This document shows, in pieces, positions 31,166 through 42,250 of a stretch of 64,000 nt of DNA; within the stretch, counting starts at the first letter, position 1; every line of letters begins with the position of its first letter. A program made the position numbers and the translations under genes. The notes beneath the pieces are model-generated. The model did no database searches. It was not told where the DNA came from and was given only the letters and a program-made list of their open reading frames with translations. Origin of the DNA: Burkholderia anthina. GTDB lineage: Bacteria > Pseudomonadota > Gammaproteobacteria > Burkholderiales > Burkholderiaceae. Location: contig NZ_CM003768.1 in assembly GCF_001547525.1 (NCBI RefSeq), positions 62,001 to 126,000 on the forward strand, in the 5' to 3' direction.

Positions 31166-32482
31166 ATGTCCATCACCATCCGCAAGCTCGATTCGACGAA
31201 CGAAGGCTTCGGCGCCGCGCTGCGCGCCGTGCTCGCGTTCGAGGCGAGCGAAGACGAAGCGATCGAGCAATCGGTCGCGAAGATCCTCGCCGACGTGAAG
31301 TCGCGCGGCGACGCCGCGGTGCTCGAGTACACGAACCGCTTCGACCGGCTGAGCGCGACGAGCGTCGGCGCGCTCGAACTGCCGCAGGACGCGCTGCAGA
31401 CGGCGCTCGACGGCCTCGCGCCGAAGGCGCGCGCGGCGCTGGAAGCCGCCGCCGCCCGCGTGCGCGCGTACCACGAGAAGCAGAAGATCGAGTGCGGCAC
31501 GCATAGCTGGCAGTACACGGAAAGCGACGGCACGGTCCTCGGCCAGAAGGTCACGCCGCTCGACCGCGTCGGCCTGTACGTGCCGGGCGGCAAGGCCGCG
31601 TATCCGTCGTCGGTGCTGATGAACGCGATTCCGGCGCGCGTCGCCGGGGTCGGCGAAATCGTGATGGTCGTGCCGACGCCGGACGGCGTGAAGAACGACC
31701 TCGTGCTGGCCGCGGCGCTGCTCGGCGGCGTCGATCGCGTGTTCACGATCGGCGGCGCGCAGGCGGTCGGCGCGCTCGCGTACGGCACGCAGACGGTGCC
31801 GGCCGTCGACAAGATCTGCGGCCCCGGCAACGCGTACGTCGCGTCGGCGAAGCGCCGCGTGTTCGGCACGGTCGGCATCGACATGATCGCCGGGCCGTCG
31901 GAAATCCTCGTGCTGTGCGACGGGACGACCGATCCGAACTGGGTCGCGATGGACCTGTTCTCGCAGGCCGAGCACGACGAACTCGCGCAATCGATCCTGC
32001 TGTGCCCGGACGGCGCGTTCCTCGAGCGCGTCGAGAAGGCGATCGACGAGCTGCTGCCGACCATGCCGCGCCAGGACGTGATCCGTGCGTCGCTCGAAGG
32101 CCGCGGCGCGCTGATCAAGGTGCGCGACATGGCCGAGGCGTGCCGGATCGCGAACGACATCGCGCCGGAACACCTCGAAATCTCGGCGCTGGAGCCGCAG
32201 CAATGGGGCCAGCAGATCCGCCACGCGGGCGCGATCTTCCTCGGCCGCTACACGAGCGAGAGCCTCGGCGACTACTGCGCGGGCCCGAACCACGTGCTGC
32301 CGACGTCGCGCACCGCGCGCTTCTCGTCGCCGCTCGGCGTGTACGACTTCATCAAGCGTTCGAGCCTGATCGAGGTCAGCGCGGAAGGCGCGCAGACGCT
32401 CGGCGAGATCGCGTCCGAGCTCGCGTACGGCGAAGGGCTGCAGGCGCACGCGAGGAGCGCCGAGTTCCGGATGAAGGGCTGA
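31166..32482 (+). CDS. hisD: Histidinol dehydrogenase
   Basis: Zinc-dependent NAD enzyme for the last two steps of histidine synthesis (histidinol to histidine). 438 residues. Conserved blocks are [39 protein letters not shown], the metal/catalytic segment [10 protein letters not shown] and APEHLEI with the catalytic Glu-His pair. Twenty-four bases after hisG. Confidence 0.97.
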   Translation: MSITIRKLDSTNEGFGAALRAVLAFEASEDEAIEQSVAKILADVKSRGDAAVLEYTNRFDRLSATSVGALELPQDALQTALDGLAPKARAALEAAAARVRAYHEKQKIECGTHSWQYTESDGTVLGQKVTPLDRVGLYVPGGKAAYPSSVLMNAIPARVAGVGEIVMVVPTPDGVKNDLVLAAALLGGVDRVFTIGGAQAVGALAYGTQTVPAVDKICGPGNAYVASAKRRVFGTVGIDMIAGPSEILVLCDGTTDPNWVAMDLFSQAEHDELAQSILLCPDGAFLERVEKAIDELLPTMPRQDVIRASLEGRGALIKVRDMAEACRIANDIAPEHLEISALEPQQWGQQIRHAGAIFLGRYTSESLGDYCAGPNHVLPTSRTARFSSPLGVYDFIKRSSLIEVSAEGAQTLGEIASELAYGEGLQAHARSAEFRMKG

Positions 32483-32623
32483 GCGCGCAGGGTGCGCGGG
32501 GCCGGGCAGGCGCCGATGCGCCGCGCCGGCCGCCCCCGGATCGGGGCAGGGGACCAGTGCAGGGCGGCAGCCGCCGCCTTGCCGACCATTTGACGCCGGC
32601 GCGATGCACGCCGGCTTGAAACC

Positions 32624-33697
32624 ATGACGACGCCACAAGACATCATCCGCCGCGACGTGCTCGCGATGACCAGCTATCCGGTGCCGGACGCGAGCGGGTT
32701 CGTGAAGCTCGACGCGATGGAGAACCCGTATCCGCTGCCCGAGCCGCTCGCCGCGGCGCTCGGCGAGCGGCTCGCGCAGGTCGCGCTGAACCGCTATCCG
32801 GCGCCGCGCCCGGCCGCGCTGCTCGACAAGCTGCGCCATGCGATGGGCGTGCCGGCCGGCTGCGACGTGCTGCTCGGCAACGGCTCCGACGAAATCATCA
32901 GCATGATGTCGGTCGCGTGCGCGAAGCCGGGCGCGAAGGTGCTCGCACCGGTGCCGGGCTTCGTGATGTACGAACTGTCGGCGAAGTTCGCGCAGCTCGA
33001 ATTCGTCGGCGTGCCGCTGAAGGCCGACCTGACGCTCGACGCCGACGCGCTGCTCGCGGCGATCGCCGAGCACCGGCCGGCGATCGTCTATCTCGCGTAT
33101 CCGAATAACCCGACCGGCACGCTGTACGACGATGCCGACGTCGAGCGGATCGTCGCGGCCGCGCGGCACAGCCTGATCGTGATCGACGAGGCGTACCAGC
33201 CGTTCGCCGAGCGCTCGTGGCTGCCGCGCGCCGCCGAGTTCGACAACGTCGTCGTGATGCGCACGGTGTCGAAGCTCGGCCTCGCGGGCATCCGCCTCGG
33301 CTATCTCGTCGGCTCGCCCGCGTGGCTGAACGAATTCGACAAGGTGCGACCGCCGTACAACATCAACGTGCTGACCCAGGCGACCGCCGATTTCCTGCTC
33401 GACCACCTCGACGTGCTCGACGCGCAGGCGGCCGAATTGCGAGCGGAACGCACGCGCCTCGCGCAGGCGGTGGCCGCGCTGCCGGGCGCGACGGTGTTCC
33501 CGAGCGCCGGCAATTTCCTGCTGGTGCGCGTGCCGGACGCGGCTGCCGTGTTCGATGCGCTGCTCACCGAGCGGGTGCTGGTCAAAAACGTGAGTAAAAT
33601 GCATCCGTTACTGGCCGAATGCGTGCGGCTGACCGTCGGTTCTCCCGACGAAAACGCTCGCCTCCTGGCCGCCTTGAAACTCGCGCTGCCCGGTTGA
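32624..33697 (+). CDS. hisC: Histidinol-phosphate aminotransferase
   Basis: PLP-dependent class I/II aminotransferase converting imidazole-acetol phosphate to histidinol phosphate. 357 residues. [23 protein letters not shown] and VIDEAYQPF are typical, and the PLP Lys lies in [15 protein letters not shown]. The 141-bp gap after hisD is G/C-rich without an obvious terminator. Other hisC paralogues are usual in this genus, so this is the operon copy. Confidence 0.95.
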   Translation: MTTPQDIIRRDVLAMTSYPVPDASGFVKLDAMENPYPLPEPLAAALGERLAQVALNRYPAPRPAALLDKLRHAMGVPAGCDVLLGNGSDEIISMMSVACAKPGAKVLAPVPGFVMYELSAKFAQLEFVGVPLKADLTLDADALLAAIAEHRPAIVYLAYPNNPTGTLYDDADVERIVAAARHSLIVIDEAYQPFAERSWLPRAAEFDNVVVMRTVSKLGLAGIRLGYLVGSPAWLNEFDKVRPPYNINVLTQATADFLLDHLDVLDAQAAELRAERTRLAQAVAALPGATVFPSAGNFLLVRVPDAAAVFDALLTERVLVKNVSKMHPLLAECVRLTVGSPDENARLLAALKLALPG

Positions 33698-33762
33698 GCC
33701 CAGGGCGCGGCGGCGCGCGACGATCAATCCCCATTTACATCAGACTCAATCAAGGAATTGCC

Positions 33763-34350
33763 ATGCGTGTGGCGGAAGTCGTTCGCAATACCAGCGAAAC
33801 GCAGATCCGTGTGAAGCTCGATCTCGACGGCACCGGCCAGCAGAAGCTGGCCACCGGTGTGCCGTTTCTCGACCATATGCTCGACCAGATCGCGCGACAC
33901 GGTCTGGTCGATCTCGAGGTCGAAGCGCACGGCGACACGCATATCGACGATCACCACACGGTCGAGGATGTCGGCATCACGCTCGGTCAGGCCGTCGCGA
34001 AGGCGATCGGCGACCGCAAGGGCATCCGCCGCTACGGCCACTCGTACGTGCCGCTCGACGAGGCGCTGTCGCGCGTCGTGATCGACTTCTCCGGCCGGCC
34101 GGGCCTCGAATTCCACGTGCCGTTCACGCGCGCGCGGATCGGCACGTTCGACGTCGATCTGTCGATCGAATTCTTCCGCGGGTTCGTGAACCACGCGGGC
34201 GTCACGCTGCACATCGACAACCTGCGCGGGATCAACGCGCACCACCAGCTCGAGACGGTGTTCAAGGCCTTCGGCCGTGCGTTGCGCGCGGCGGTGGAGC
34301 TCGACGAGCGCGCGGCGGGGCAGATTCCGTCGACCAAAGGCAGCCTCTGA
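33763..34350 (+). CDS. hisB: Imidazoleglycerol-phosphate dehydratase
   Basis: Dehydrates IGP to imidazole-acetol phosphate. 195 residues, the monofunctional form without the histidinol-phosphatase domain. Metal-binding motifs [25 protein letters not shown] and the second-half repeat [14 protein letters not shown] are intact. ATG 33763 ([10 protein letters not shown]) matches the family; 48 upstream codons are open but rejected. Confidence 0.95.
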   Translation: MRVAEVVRNTSETQIRVKLDLDGTGQQKLATGVPFLDHMLDQIARHGLVDLEVEAHGDTHIDDHHTVEDVGITLGQAVAKAIGDRKGIRRYGHSYVPLDEALSRVVIDFSGRPGLEFHVPFTRARIGTFDVDLSIEFFRGFVNHAGVTLHIDNLRGINAHHQLETVFKAFGRALRAAVELDERAAGQIPSTKGSL

Positions 34351-34411
34351 ACCTCCGGACGGACGACGCCAAGGACAACCTCACGGCTTCGGCGCGGCGC
34401 GCCGGCTTGCG

Positions 34412-35032
34412 ATGGATCTGCTCAAATCGTTCATTTCGCTGCTCGCGCTGATCAATCCGGTCGGCGCGGTGCCGTTCTTCCTGAGCCTGACGGCGCAGCA
34501 GACGGACGGCGAGCGGCGGCGCACGATCCGGATCGCATCGGTGTCGGTGTTCTGCGTGATGACGGTGACCGCGCTGCTCGGGCAGCAGATCATCAACTTC
34601 TTCGGCATTTCGGTCGGGTCGCTCGAGGTGGGCGGCGGGATCATCATGCTGCTGATGGCGATCAACATGCTGAACGCGCAGATCGGCAACACGCGATCCA
34701 CGCCGGAGGAGCGCCACGAAGCCGAGCTGAAGGACAACATCGCGGTCGTGCCGCTGGCGATTCCGCTGCTCACGGGCCCCGGCTCGATCAGCACGGTGAT
34801 CATCTATGCGGCGAACGCGCATCACTGGTATGAGCGGGCCGGGCTGGTCGCGATCGGCGCGGTCCTGGCTGTTCTGTGTTTCGTCGCGATGCGGCTCGCC
34901 GAGCCGATCGCGAACTGGATCGGCCGCACCGGCATCAACATCGCCACGCGGCTGATGGGTCTGATGCTGTCGGCGCTGGCGGTGGAATTCATCGTCGATG
35001 GACTGAGGGCGCTACTGCCTGCACTGAGATGA
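34412..35032 (+). CDS. MarC family integral membrane protein
   Basis: 206-residue UPF0056/MarC protein with six predicted transmembrane helices; function not established for the family. Typical blocks are [19 protein letters not shown] at the N-terminus and [15 protein letters not shown] in the middle. It interrupts the his genes between hisB and hisH; the stop overlaps hisH (ATGA), so it is translated as part of the his operon. No link to histidine is apparent from the sequence. Confidence 0.88.
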   Translation: MDLLKSFISLLALINPVGAVPFFLSLTAQQTDGERRRTIRIASVSVFCVMTVTALLGQQIINFFGISVGSLEVGGGIIMLLMAINMLNAQIGNTRSTPEERHEAELKDNIAVVPLAIPLLTGPGSISTVIIYAANAHHWYERAGLVAIGAVLAVLCFVAMRLAEPIANWIGRTGINIATRLMGLMLSALAVEFIVDGLRALLPALR

Positions 35033-35670
35033 AAACTTCGATTGCGATTGTGGATTATGGGATGGGCAACCTGCGCTCGGTCGCGCAGGCGCTCAAGAAG
35101 GCCGAACCGGCCGCCGACGTGGCGATCGTCGACACGCCGGCCGCGATTCGCGCGGCCGACCGCGTCGTGCTGCCCGGCCAGGGCGCGATGCCCGACTGCA
35201 TGCGTTGCCTCGGCGAATCGGGACTGCAGGAAGCGGTGATCGACGCATCGCGCACGAAGCCGCTGCTCGGCGTGTGCGTCGGCGAGCAGATGCTGTTCGA
35301 CTGGAGCGCGGAAGGCGACACGAAGGGCCTGGGCCTGTTGCCCGGCAAGGTCGTGCGTTTCGAACTGGACGGCCGGCTGCAGGACGACGGCTCGCGCTTC
35401 AAGGTGCCGCAGATGGGCTGGAACCGCGTGCGCCAGGCGCAGCCGCACCCGCTGTGGGACGGCGTGCCCGACGACGCGTATTTCTACTTCGTGCACAGCT
35501 ACTACGTGACGCCGGACAACCCGGCGCACACGGTAGGCGAAACGGCTTACGGCGCGCCGTTTACGTCCGCGGTCGCGCGGGACAACCTCTTCGCGACCCA
35601 ATTTCACCCGGAGAAAAGCGCGGAGGTCGGGTTGCGTCTGTATCGCAACTTCGTGCACTGGAAACCGTAA
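35029..35670 (+). CDS. hisH: Imidazole glycerol phosphate synthase, glutaminase subunit
   Basis: Class I glutamine amidotransferase that supplies ammonia to HisF. 213 residues. The triad is Cys83 ([11 protein letters not shown]) with His193 and Glu195 (QFHPEKS). The N-terminal [11 protein letters not shown] and the oxyanion-strand region LPGQGAM fit HisH. It overlaps marC at its start. The 164-bp gap to hisA is relatively AT-rich near 35740-35765 and may hold an internal promoter. Confidence 0.95.
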   Translation: MKTSIAIVDYGMGNLRSVAQALKKAEPAADVAIVDTPAAIRAADRVVLPGQGAMPDCMRCLGESGLQEAVIDASRTKPLLGVCVGEQMLFDWSAEGDTKGLGLLPGKVVRFELDGRLQDDGSRFKVPQMGWNRVRQAQPHPLWDGVPDDAYFYFVHSYYVTPDNPAHTVGETAYGAPFTSAVARDNLFATQFHPEKSAEVGLRLYRNFVHWKP

Positions 35671-35834
35671 AACGTGGTGCGCGAGCCACAGTCGACCTGG
35701 CCGAACGGCCTGTCGCACGTGGCACGCTCGCTTAAGCGCCGAAAGAGTTGTACTAAACTAGCGAGACGGCGCGGCACCGGTTTGGCCGGTACGCGCCGGA
35801 TTCTTTTCATTTTCCACGACGACACCCGATTGCT

Positions 35835-36590
35835 ATGTTGCTGATTCCGGCCATCGATCTCAAAGACGGTCAGTGTGTGCGCCTGAAACAGGGCGATATG
35901 GACCAGGCCACGATTTTCTCCGAGGACCCGGCGGCGATGGCCCGCAAGTGGGTCGACCTCGGCGCACGGCGGCTCCATCTCGTCGACCTGAACGGCGCAT
36001 TCGCCGGCAAGCCGAAGAATCTCGACGCGATCGAAGCGATCCTCGACGAAGTCGGCGACGAAATCCCCGTACAGCTCGGCGGCGGCATCCGCAGCCTCGA
36101 GACGATCGAGAAGTATCTCGACGCCGGCCTGTCCTACGTGATCATCGGCACCGCGGCCGTGAAGAATCCGGGCTTCCTGCAGGACGCGTGCACCGCGTTC
36201 TCCGGCAACATCATCGTCGGGCTGGACGCGAAGGACGGCAAGGTCGCGACCGACGGCTGGAGCAAGCTGACGGGCCACGAGGTGATCGATCTCGCGAAGA
36301 AGTTCGAGGACTACGGCGTCGAATCGATCGTCTACACGGACATCGGCCGCGACGGGATGCTGCAGGGCATCAACATCGACGCGACCGTGAAGCTCGCGCA
36401 GGCGGTCGGCATCCCGGTGATCGCGAGCGGCGGCCTGTCGAACCTCACGGACATCGAAAGCCTGTGCGAAGTGGAAGAGCACGGCGTCGAAGGCGTGATC
36501 TGCGGCCGGGCGATCTACTCCGGCGATCTCGATTTCGCGGCCGCGCAAAAGCGCGCGGACGAACTGAACGGCGAACTCGACAACGCGTAA
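35835..36590 (+). CDS. hisA: ProFAR isomerase (HisA)
   Basis: TIM-barrel isomerase turning ProFAR into PRFAR. 251 residues. [17 protein letters not shown] carries the first catalytic Asp, and [10 protein letters not shown] with GINIDAT the second-half phosphate loop and Asp. It is preceded by a 164-bp gap and followed by two adjacent palindromes before hisF. Confidence 0.95.
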   Translation: MLLIPAIDLKDGQCVRLKQGDMDQATIFSEDPAAMARKWVDLGARRLHLVDLNGAFAGKPKNLDAIEAILDEVGDEIPVQLGGGIRSLETIEKYLDAGLSYVIIGTAAVKNPGFLQDACTAFSGNIIVGLDAKDGKVATDGWSKLTGHEVIDLAKKFEDYGVESIVYTDIGRDGMLQGINIDATVKLAQAVGIPVIASGGLSNLTDIESLCEVEEHGVEGVICGRAIYSGDLDFAAAQKRADELNGELDNA

Positions 36591-36610
36591 CCGCGGTCGT
36601 CCCGTTCGCC

Positions 36611-36657
36611 GGGGCTGCCCGCGGGCAGCCCCGCCGGAAGCCTCGCGCGAGGCTTCC
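36611..36657. repeat. Two adjacent perfect palindromes between hisA and hisF
   Basis: Palindrome 1 at 36611-36632 (GGGGCTGCCC GC GGGCAGCCCC type) and palindrome 2 at 36636-36657 (arms GGAAGCCTCGC / GCGAGGCTTCC), three bases apart. Neither has a T-run, so they look like RNA stabilising hairpins or a REP-like doublet rather than terminators. Confidence 0.75.
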
Positions 36658-36695
36658 GTAACCGGCCGTCCCAGCGCGGCATTTGGCGCAACATC

Positions 36696-37468
<773 letters not shown>

Positions 37469-37469
<1 letters not shown>

Positions 37470-37885
37470 TGAATACCGAAACGAAATCCCTGCCCGCGTG
37501 GCTCGACAAGGTCCGCTGGGACGACAACGGCCTCGTGCCGGTGATCGCGCAGGAAGCGTCGACGAACGACGTGCTGATGTTCGCGTGGATGAACCGCGAG
37601 GCGCTCGCGAAGACGGTCGAGACCCGGCGCGCGGTCTACTATTCGCGTTCGCGCAAGCGCCTGTGGTTCAAGGGCGAGGAGTCGGGCCACGTGCAGCACG
37701 TGCACGAGGTGCGGCTCGACTGCGACGAGGACGTCGTGCTGCTGAAGGTCGAGCAGGTGTCGGGCATCGCGTGCCACACCGGCCGGCATTCGTGCTTCTT
37801 CCAGAAATTCGAAGGTACGGTGGACAGCGGCGACTGGGTCGCGGTCGAGCCGGTGCTGAAAGACCCCGAACACATCTACAAATGA
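37469..37885 (+). CDS. hisI: Phosphoribosyl-AMP cyclohydrolase
   Basis: Opens the purine ring of PR-AMP. 138 residues, monofunctional (hisE is a separate gene next door). [19 protein letters not shown] and the zinc motif [10 protein letters not shown] with [10 protein letters not shown] are visible. It overlaps hisF by one base at the start and hisE by four at the end. Confidence 0.95.
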
Positions 37886-38247
37886 CGCAATCGACCGAAG
37901 ACACGCTGCTGCGCCTCGCGGCCGTGATCGATAGCCGCAAGGGCGGCGATCCCGATCAATCATATGTGTCGCGCCTGTTCCACAAGGGCGACGACGCGGT
38001 GCTGAAGAAAATCGGCGAAGAGGCGACCGAAGTCGTGCTCGCCGCGAAGGACGTGCGCCAGGGCGGCGCGCCGGGCGCGCTCGTCGGCGAGGTGGCCGAC
38101 CTGTGGTTCCACTGCCTCGTGATGCTGTCGCATTTCGACCTGAGCCCGGCCGACGTGATCGCCGAACTCGAGCGCCGCGAAGGCTTGTCGGGCATCGAGG
38201 AAAAAGCGCTGCGCAAGCGTCGCGAGCGCGAGGAAAACGGCGGGTGA
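37882..38247 (+). CDS. hisE: Phosphoribosyl-ATP pyrophosphatase
   Basis: Hydrolyses PR-ATP to PR-AMP. 121-residue MazG-like all-alpha protein. [16 protein letters not shown] carries the conserved metal-binding Glu residues and [13 protein letters not shown] the second helix. The ATG at 37882 overlaps the hisI stop. Last biosynthetic gene of the cluster; the C-terminal tail is strongly charged. Confidence 0.94.
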   Translation: MTQSTEDTLLRLAAVIDSRKGGDPDQSYVSRLFHKGDDAVLKKIGEEATEVVLAAKDVRQGGAPGALVGEVADLWFHCLVMLSHFDLSPADVIAELERREGLSGIEEKALRKRREREENGG

Positions 38248-38317
38248 CGGGCAGGCCCCGCCGCGGTGGCAACAGTGCGGTAAGCTGTAAGAATTGTCAT
38301 CCAACGGGGGTAGCATC

Positions 38318-38710
38318 ATGAACGATACGTCGAACCAGTTTCCGACGCCGGCGGTGCCGGGCGCAGCGGACGCCGAACGCCTGAACGGGCTGCGCACGCT
38401 CACGCACGTGCTCTACGGCCTCTATGCATTTCACTGGCTGACGGGCGGCGTGACGGGCATCATTGCGATCATCATCAACTATGTGAAGCGCGGCGATGTG
38501 GCCGGGACGCCGTACGCCGATCACTTCGAGTGGCAGATCCGCACGTTCTGGCGCGCGCTGATCGCCTACGTGATCGGGTTCGCGCTGGCCTTCGTGGTGA
38601 TCGGATTCGCGGTGATGTTTGTCACATGGATCTGGACGCTGTACCGTATCATCAAGGGTTGGCTGTACCTGAACGACAACAAGACGCTCGACCCGCAGGC
38701 GTGGTTCTGA
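38318..38710 (+). CDS. DUF4870-like small membrane protein
   Basis: 130 residues with two or three predicted transmembrane helices (about 30-55, 78-112). LTHVLYGLYAFHWLTGG and RTFWRALIAYVIGFALAF followed by YRIIKGWLYLNDNKT resemble proteins annotated as DUF4870/membrane proteins beside HIT and tat genes in burkholderias. Function unknown. ATG 38318 has the upstream GGGGG TAG sequence as a weak Shine-Dalgarno. Confidence 0.8.
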   Translation: MNDTSNQFPTPAVPGAADAERLNGLRTLTHVLYGLYAFHWLTGGVTGIIAIIINYVKRGDVAGTPYADHFEWQIRTFWRALIAYVIGFALAFVVIGFAVMFVTWIWTLYRIIKGWLYLNDNKTLDPQAWF

Positions 38711-38741
38711 CCGGCCGCGGGCGGGCGTTTGCAGGAGCAAC

Positions 38742-39107
38742 ATGAGTCACGATCCGAATTGCCTGTTCTGCAAGATCGCGGCAGGCGAGATCCCGAGCAC
38801 GAAGGTGCACGAGGACGATGAATTCGTCGCGTTCCGCGACATCCGCCCGGCGGCCGACACGCACGTGCTCGTGATTCCGCGCCGGCACCTGCCGACGCTG
38901 TCGGCGGCAGGTGAGGCCGATGCGCCGATGCTCGGCCGGCTGATGCTGCTCGTCGCGCGTCTGGCCGACCAGCTCGGCGTCGCGTATACGGGCGGCGAAA
39001 CGGGTTTTCGCACGGTGATCAACACGGGCCCGGGCGGCGGGCAGGAGGTCTACCACCTGCACGCGCATATCCTGGCCGGCCCGCGCCCGTGGCAGCGAAT
39101 GGGTTGA
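38742..39107 (+). CDS. HIT family nucleotide-binding protein
   Basis: 121-residue histidine-triad hydrolase (HINT branch) acting on AMP-linked substrates. The triad HLHAH occupies residues 105-109, and the N-terminal [13 protein letters not shown] and [15 protein letters not shown] are typical. In many beta-proteobacteria it lies between the his and tat genes, as here. Physiological substrate unknown. Confidence 0.93.
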   Translation: MSHDPNCLFCKIAAGEIPSTKVHEDDEFVAFRDIRPAADTHVLVIPRRHLPTLSAAGEADAPMLGRLMLLVARLADQLGVAYTGGETGFRTVINTGPGGGQEVYHLHAHILAGPRPWQRMG

Positions 39108-39201
39108 CGACGCGGGGCGTTTCCCCGCATCCGATAGTCGAAGCCGGCGCGTCGCCGGCGATTTGCGCCGCATGGCGGCGTGGTTGAGGAGAGGTTTCAT
39201 C

Positions 39202-39432
39202 ATGGGTGGATTGAGCATTTGGCACTGGCTGATCGTGCTGCTGATCGTCGCGCTGGTTTTCGGGACGAAGAAGCTGCGCAACATCGGCAACGACCTCGGC
39301 AGCGCCGTCAAGGGTTTCAAGGACGGCATGAAGGAAGGCGAAACGCCGGCGGATGCGCAGCAGCTGCCGCGTTCGGGCGCGGTCGACGTCAACGCGAAGG
39401 AAACGACGCGTTCCGATTCGAACAAGGCGTAA
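39202..39432 (+). CDS. tatA: Sec-independent translocase subunit TatA
   Basis: Pore-forming component of the twin-arginine translocase. 76 residues with one N-terminal helix ([20 protein letters not shown]), the Phe-Gly hinge and an amphipathic helix [22 protein letters not shown] 39202 has GAGGAGAGG upstream; the 13 upstream codons are rejected. Followed by tatB after 26 bp. Confidence 0.95.
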   Translation: MGGLSIWHWLIVLLIVALVFGTKKLRNIGNDLGSAVKGFKDGMKEGETPADAQQLPRSGAVDVNAKETTRSDSNKA

Positions 39433-39458
39433 CGCCGGCACGCTGACAGGCATTCTCG

Positions 39459-39998
39459 ATGCTGGATCTCGGTCTTTCGAAGATGGCGCTGATCGGCGTC
39501 GTCGCGCTCGTGGTGCTCGGCCCCGAGCGCCTGCCGCGCGTCGCGCGTACGGCAGGCGCGCTGTTCGGCCGCGCGCAGCGGTACATCAACGACGTGAAGG
39601 CAGAGGTCTCGCGCGAAATCGAACTCGACGCGCTGCGGACGATGAAGACCGATTTCGAATCGGCCGCGCGCAACGTCGAGACGACGATTCACGACAACCT
39701 GCGCGAGCACGAGAAGGAACTGAACGACACGTGGCATTCCGCGGTCGGCGGTCTTGACGGGGCGTCCGGCGACGCCGGTTCCGTCGGTTCCGCGGGTTCC
39801 GACACGCCTGCGGCGCCGTCGTGGCGAGGCAGTTCGACCGCGCTTGCGCCGAAGCGTCGCAACTGGCGCATCAAGCAGGCGGCGACACCTGTCTGGTACA
39901 AGCGCGCGACCACCCGCCGCACGCACGTGCAGTCGGGCGCCGCGCGTGTCGCGCGCCACCAGCCGGCCAGCCTGCGCCGGCCGACGCGCTTCTTCTGA
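39459..39998 (+). CDS. tatB: Sec-independent translocase subunit TatB
   Basis: Forms the signal-peptide receptor with TatC. 179 residues: N-terminal helix LSKMALIGVVALVVLGPERLP with the conserved Glu and Pro, an amphipathic/charged helix to about 90, then a low-complexity Gly/Ser/Ala stretch and a basic C-terminal tail. Longer than E. coli TatB mainly in the tail. Confidence 0.93.
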   Translation: MLDLGLSKMALIGVVALVVLGPERLPRVARTAGALFGRAQRYINDVKAEVSREIELDALRTMKTDFESAARNVETTIHDNLREHEKELNDTWHSAVGGLDGASGDAGSVGSAGSDTPAAPSWRGSSTALAPKRRNWRIKQAATPVWYKRATTRRTHVQSGAARVARHQPASLRRPTRFF

Positions 39999-40039
39999 GT
40001 CGAGCGCATGCTCGCTCGTCAATCCTACCGAGGGCCGGT

Positions 40040-40828
40040 GTGAGCGACCCCCAGCAGAACCCGGGCGACGCCCCGGAAGAAACCTTCATTTCCCATCTCG
40101 TCGAGCTTCGCGATCGCATCATTCGCGCGGGGCTGGCCGTGATCGTCGTGTTCGTCGGGCTCGTCTACTGGGCGCCGGACATCTTCAAGCTGCTCGCGCG
40201 GCCGCTGATGGACAACTTGCCGAAAGACGGCAAGATGATCGTCACCGACGTCACCGGCTCGTTCTTCGTGCCGATGAAGGTCACGATGCTCGTCGCGCTC
40301 GTGATCGCGCTGCCGATCGTGCTGTACCAGATCTGGGCGTTCGTCGCGCCGGGGCTGTACCAGCACGAGAAGAAGCTCGTCGCGCCGCTCGTCGGCAGCA
40401 GCTACTTCCTGTTCCTGTGCGGGATGGCGTTCGCGTACTTCCTCGTGTTTCCGACGATCTTCCGCGTGATGGCGCACTACAACGCGCCGCTCGGGGCCGA
40501 GATGACGACCGACATCGACAACTACCTGAGCTTCGTGCTGGGGATGTTCATCGCGTTCGGGGTCACGTTCGAGGTGCCGATCGTCGTCGTGCTGCTCGTC
40601 CGGATGGGCGTGCTGTCCCTGAAGAAGCTGAAGGAGATGCGGCCGTACGTGATCGTCGGCGCATTCGTGGTCGCGGCGGTCGTCACGCCGCCGGACGTGT
40701 TCTCGCAACTGATGCTCGCGCTGCCGCTGATCGTGCTGTTCGAGATCGGGCTGCTGGCCGCGCGGTTCTTCGTACCGAAGAAGCCGGTGGAAGAGGGCGA
40801 GGCAGGCAACGGCGAAGCCGCGAGTTGA
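40040..40828 (+). CDS. tatC: Sec-independent translocase subunit TatC
   Basis: Polytopic core of the Tat receptor. 262 residues with six predicted helices. The N-terminal ETFISHLVELRDRIIRA motif and the FVAPGLYQHEKK loop are diagnostic. GTG 40040 is chosen because it gives the family N-terminus (VSDPQQNPGD); no ATG is suitably placed. It ends with an acidic tail and is followed by a strong terminator. Confidence 0.93.
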   Translation: MSDPQQNPGDAPEETFISHLVELRDRIIRAGLAVIVVFVGLVYWAPDIFKLLARPLMDNLPKDGKMIVTDVTGSFFVPMKVTMLVALVIALPIVLYQIWAFVAPGLYQHEKKLVAPLVGSSYFLFLCGMAFAYFLVFPTIFRVMAHYNAPLGAEMTTDIDNYLSFVLGMFIAFGVTFEVPIVVVLLVRMGVLSLKKLKEMRPYVIVGAFVVAAVVTPPDVFSQLMLALPLIVLFEIGLLAARFFVPKKPVEEGEAGNGEAAS

Positions 40829-40945
40829 CCGCGCCGCCGCGTGGCGCTGCGGCCAGGTCGGCGTGGGCCCGGTACCGCGGTTGGCCGCCGGCCGGTGCGT
40901 GGCATAGCCATCTTCCCGGCACCAGGCATCGTTTGAAGCAAGGTG

Positions 40946-40975
40946 AAAGGGCAGCCGGCCGGCTGCCCTTTTTCA
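40946..40975. terminator. Terminator between tatC and the DegS-like gene
   Basis: Perfect palindrome AAGGGCAGCC/GGCTGCCCTT around GGCC (about 40947-40970), flanked by an A-run and five T residues, so it may serve both convergent genes. Confidence 0.88.
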
Positions 40976-41023
40976 ATTCCGCATCGCGTCATGACCGGCA
41001 GGCGGCGTGCCGCCCGCCGACCG

Positions 41024-42229
41024 TCATTCGCTGTCGCTGTCCTGCTCGTCGAGTGCCTGTTTCGGCGGCGGCGGGCGCTTGCCGATCACGACGTTCACGT
41101 CGAACTGCTTGCCCTTGCGCACGACGTGCACCTTGGTGGGCGTGCCCGGCTTGATCTGCGCGACGACGTTCAGCAGCTTCGTCGTGTCGGTGATGTCCTC
41201 GCCGTTGACGCTCACCAGGATGTCGCCCGGCCGGATGCCGGCCTTGTCGGCCGGGCCGCCCTGCAGCACGCCCGCGACGATCGCGCCCGATTTCTGCTGG
41301 AGCCCGAACGACTCGGCGATTTCCGGCGTGACGTCCTGCGGCTCGACGCCGATCCAGCCGCGCGTGACCGAGCCCGTCGTGATGATGCTTTCGAGCACCG
41401 TGCGCGCGGTCGAGACCGGAATCGCGAAACCGATGCCGAGCGAGCCGCCGGAGCGTGAGTAGATCGCCGTGTTGATGCCGAGCAGGTTGCCGTTCACGTC
41501 GACCAGCGCGCCGCCGGAGTTGCCGGGGTTGATCGGCGCGTCGGTCTGGATGAAGTTCTCGAACGTGTTGATGCCGAGGTGGTTGCGGCCGAGCGCGCTG
41601 ATGATGCCCATCGTGACCGTCTGGCCGACGCCGAACGGGTTGCCGATCGCGAGCACGACGTCGCCGACGCGCGACTGGTCGGAGCGCCCGAGCGTGATCG
41701 TCGGCAGGTTCGTCATGTTGATCTTCAGCACCGCGAGATCGGTTTCGGGATCGCTGCCGATCACCTTCGCGGTGGCCGTGCGGCCGTCGGCGAGCGCGAC
41801 TTCGATCTGGTCGGCGCCGTCCACGACGTGCTGGTTCGTTAGAATGTAACCTTCAGGGCTCACGATGACGCCCGAGCCGAGGTTGGCGGCCGGCTCGTCC
41901 TGCTGCTTGCGGGCGTTGCGGTCGCCGAAGAAGTAGCGGAACAGCGGATCCTTCGCGCGCGGGTCGGGCGGCAGCGAGCCGTCCTTGCTGGAGAACACGT
42001 TGACGACGGCCGGCATCGCCTTCTGCGCGGCTTCGGCATACGACGTGGTTGCCGGTGCGCCGCCGATGCCCGGCGCGACTTCGCGCAGCGCGACGATCGG
42101 CGTGGCGAGCTGCTTGCCGAGCTGTCCTTGCCGTTGCAGCCATTGCGGCTTGAGCGTCACGACGATGAACATCAGCGCGAGCAGTACGGTCACCGCCTGC
42201 GCGAAGAACAGCCAGAAGCGTCTAAGCAT
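41024..42229 (-). CDS. Periplasmic trypsin-like serine protease, DegS/HtrA family
   Basis: 401 residues: one N-terminal membrane anchor (about 5-27), protease domain with His134 (TNQHVV), Asp164 (ETDLAVL) and Ser238 (PGNSGGAL), then a single PDZ domain (about 290-380, [13 protein letters not shown]...[20 protein letters not shown]). The single PDZ and the membrane anchor favour a DegS-like role in envelope stress sensing over DegP. The C-terminus is acidic. It is divergent from the Nif3-like gene with only 21 bp between the starts. Confidence 0.92.
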   Translation of the reverse strand: MLRRFWLFFAQAVTVLLALMFIVVTLKPQWLQRQGQLGKQLATPIVALREVAPGIGGAPATTSYAEAAQKAMPAVVNVFSSKDGSLPPDPRAKDPLFRYFFGDRNARKQQDEPAANLGSGVIVSPEGYILTNQHVVDGADQIEVALADGRTATAKVIGSDPETDLAVLKINMTNLPTITLGRSDQSRVGDVVLAIGNPFGVGQTVTMGIISALGRNHLGINTFENFIQTDAPINPGNSGGALVDVNGNLLGINTAIYSRSGGSLGIGFAIPVSTARTVLESIITTGSVTRGWIGVEPQDVTPEIAESFGLQQKSGAIVAGVLQGGPADKAGIRPGDILVSVNGEDITDTTKLLNVVAQIKPGTPTKVHVVRKGKQFDVNVVIGKRPPPPKQALDEQDSDSE

Positions 42230-42250
42230 CTGAATGGATTAGAGGTTTAT

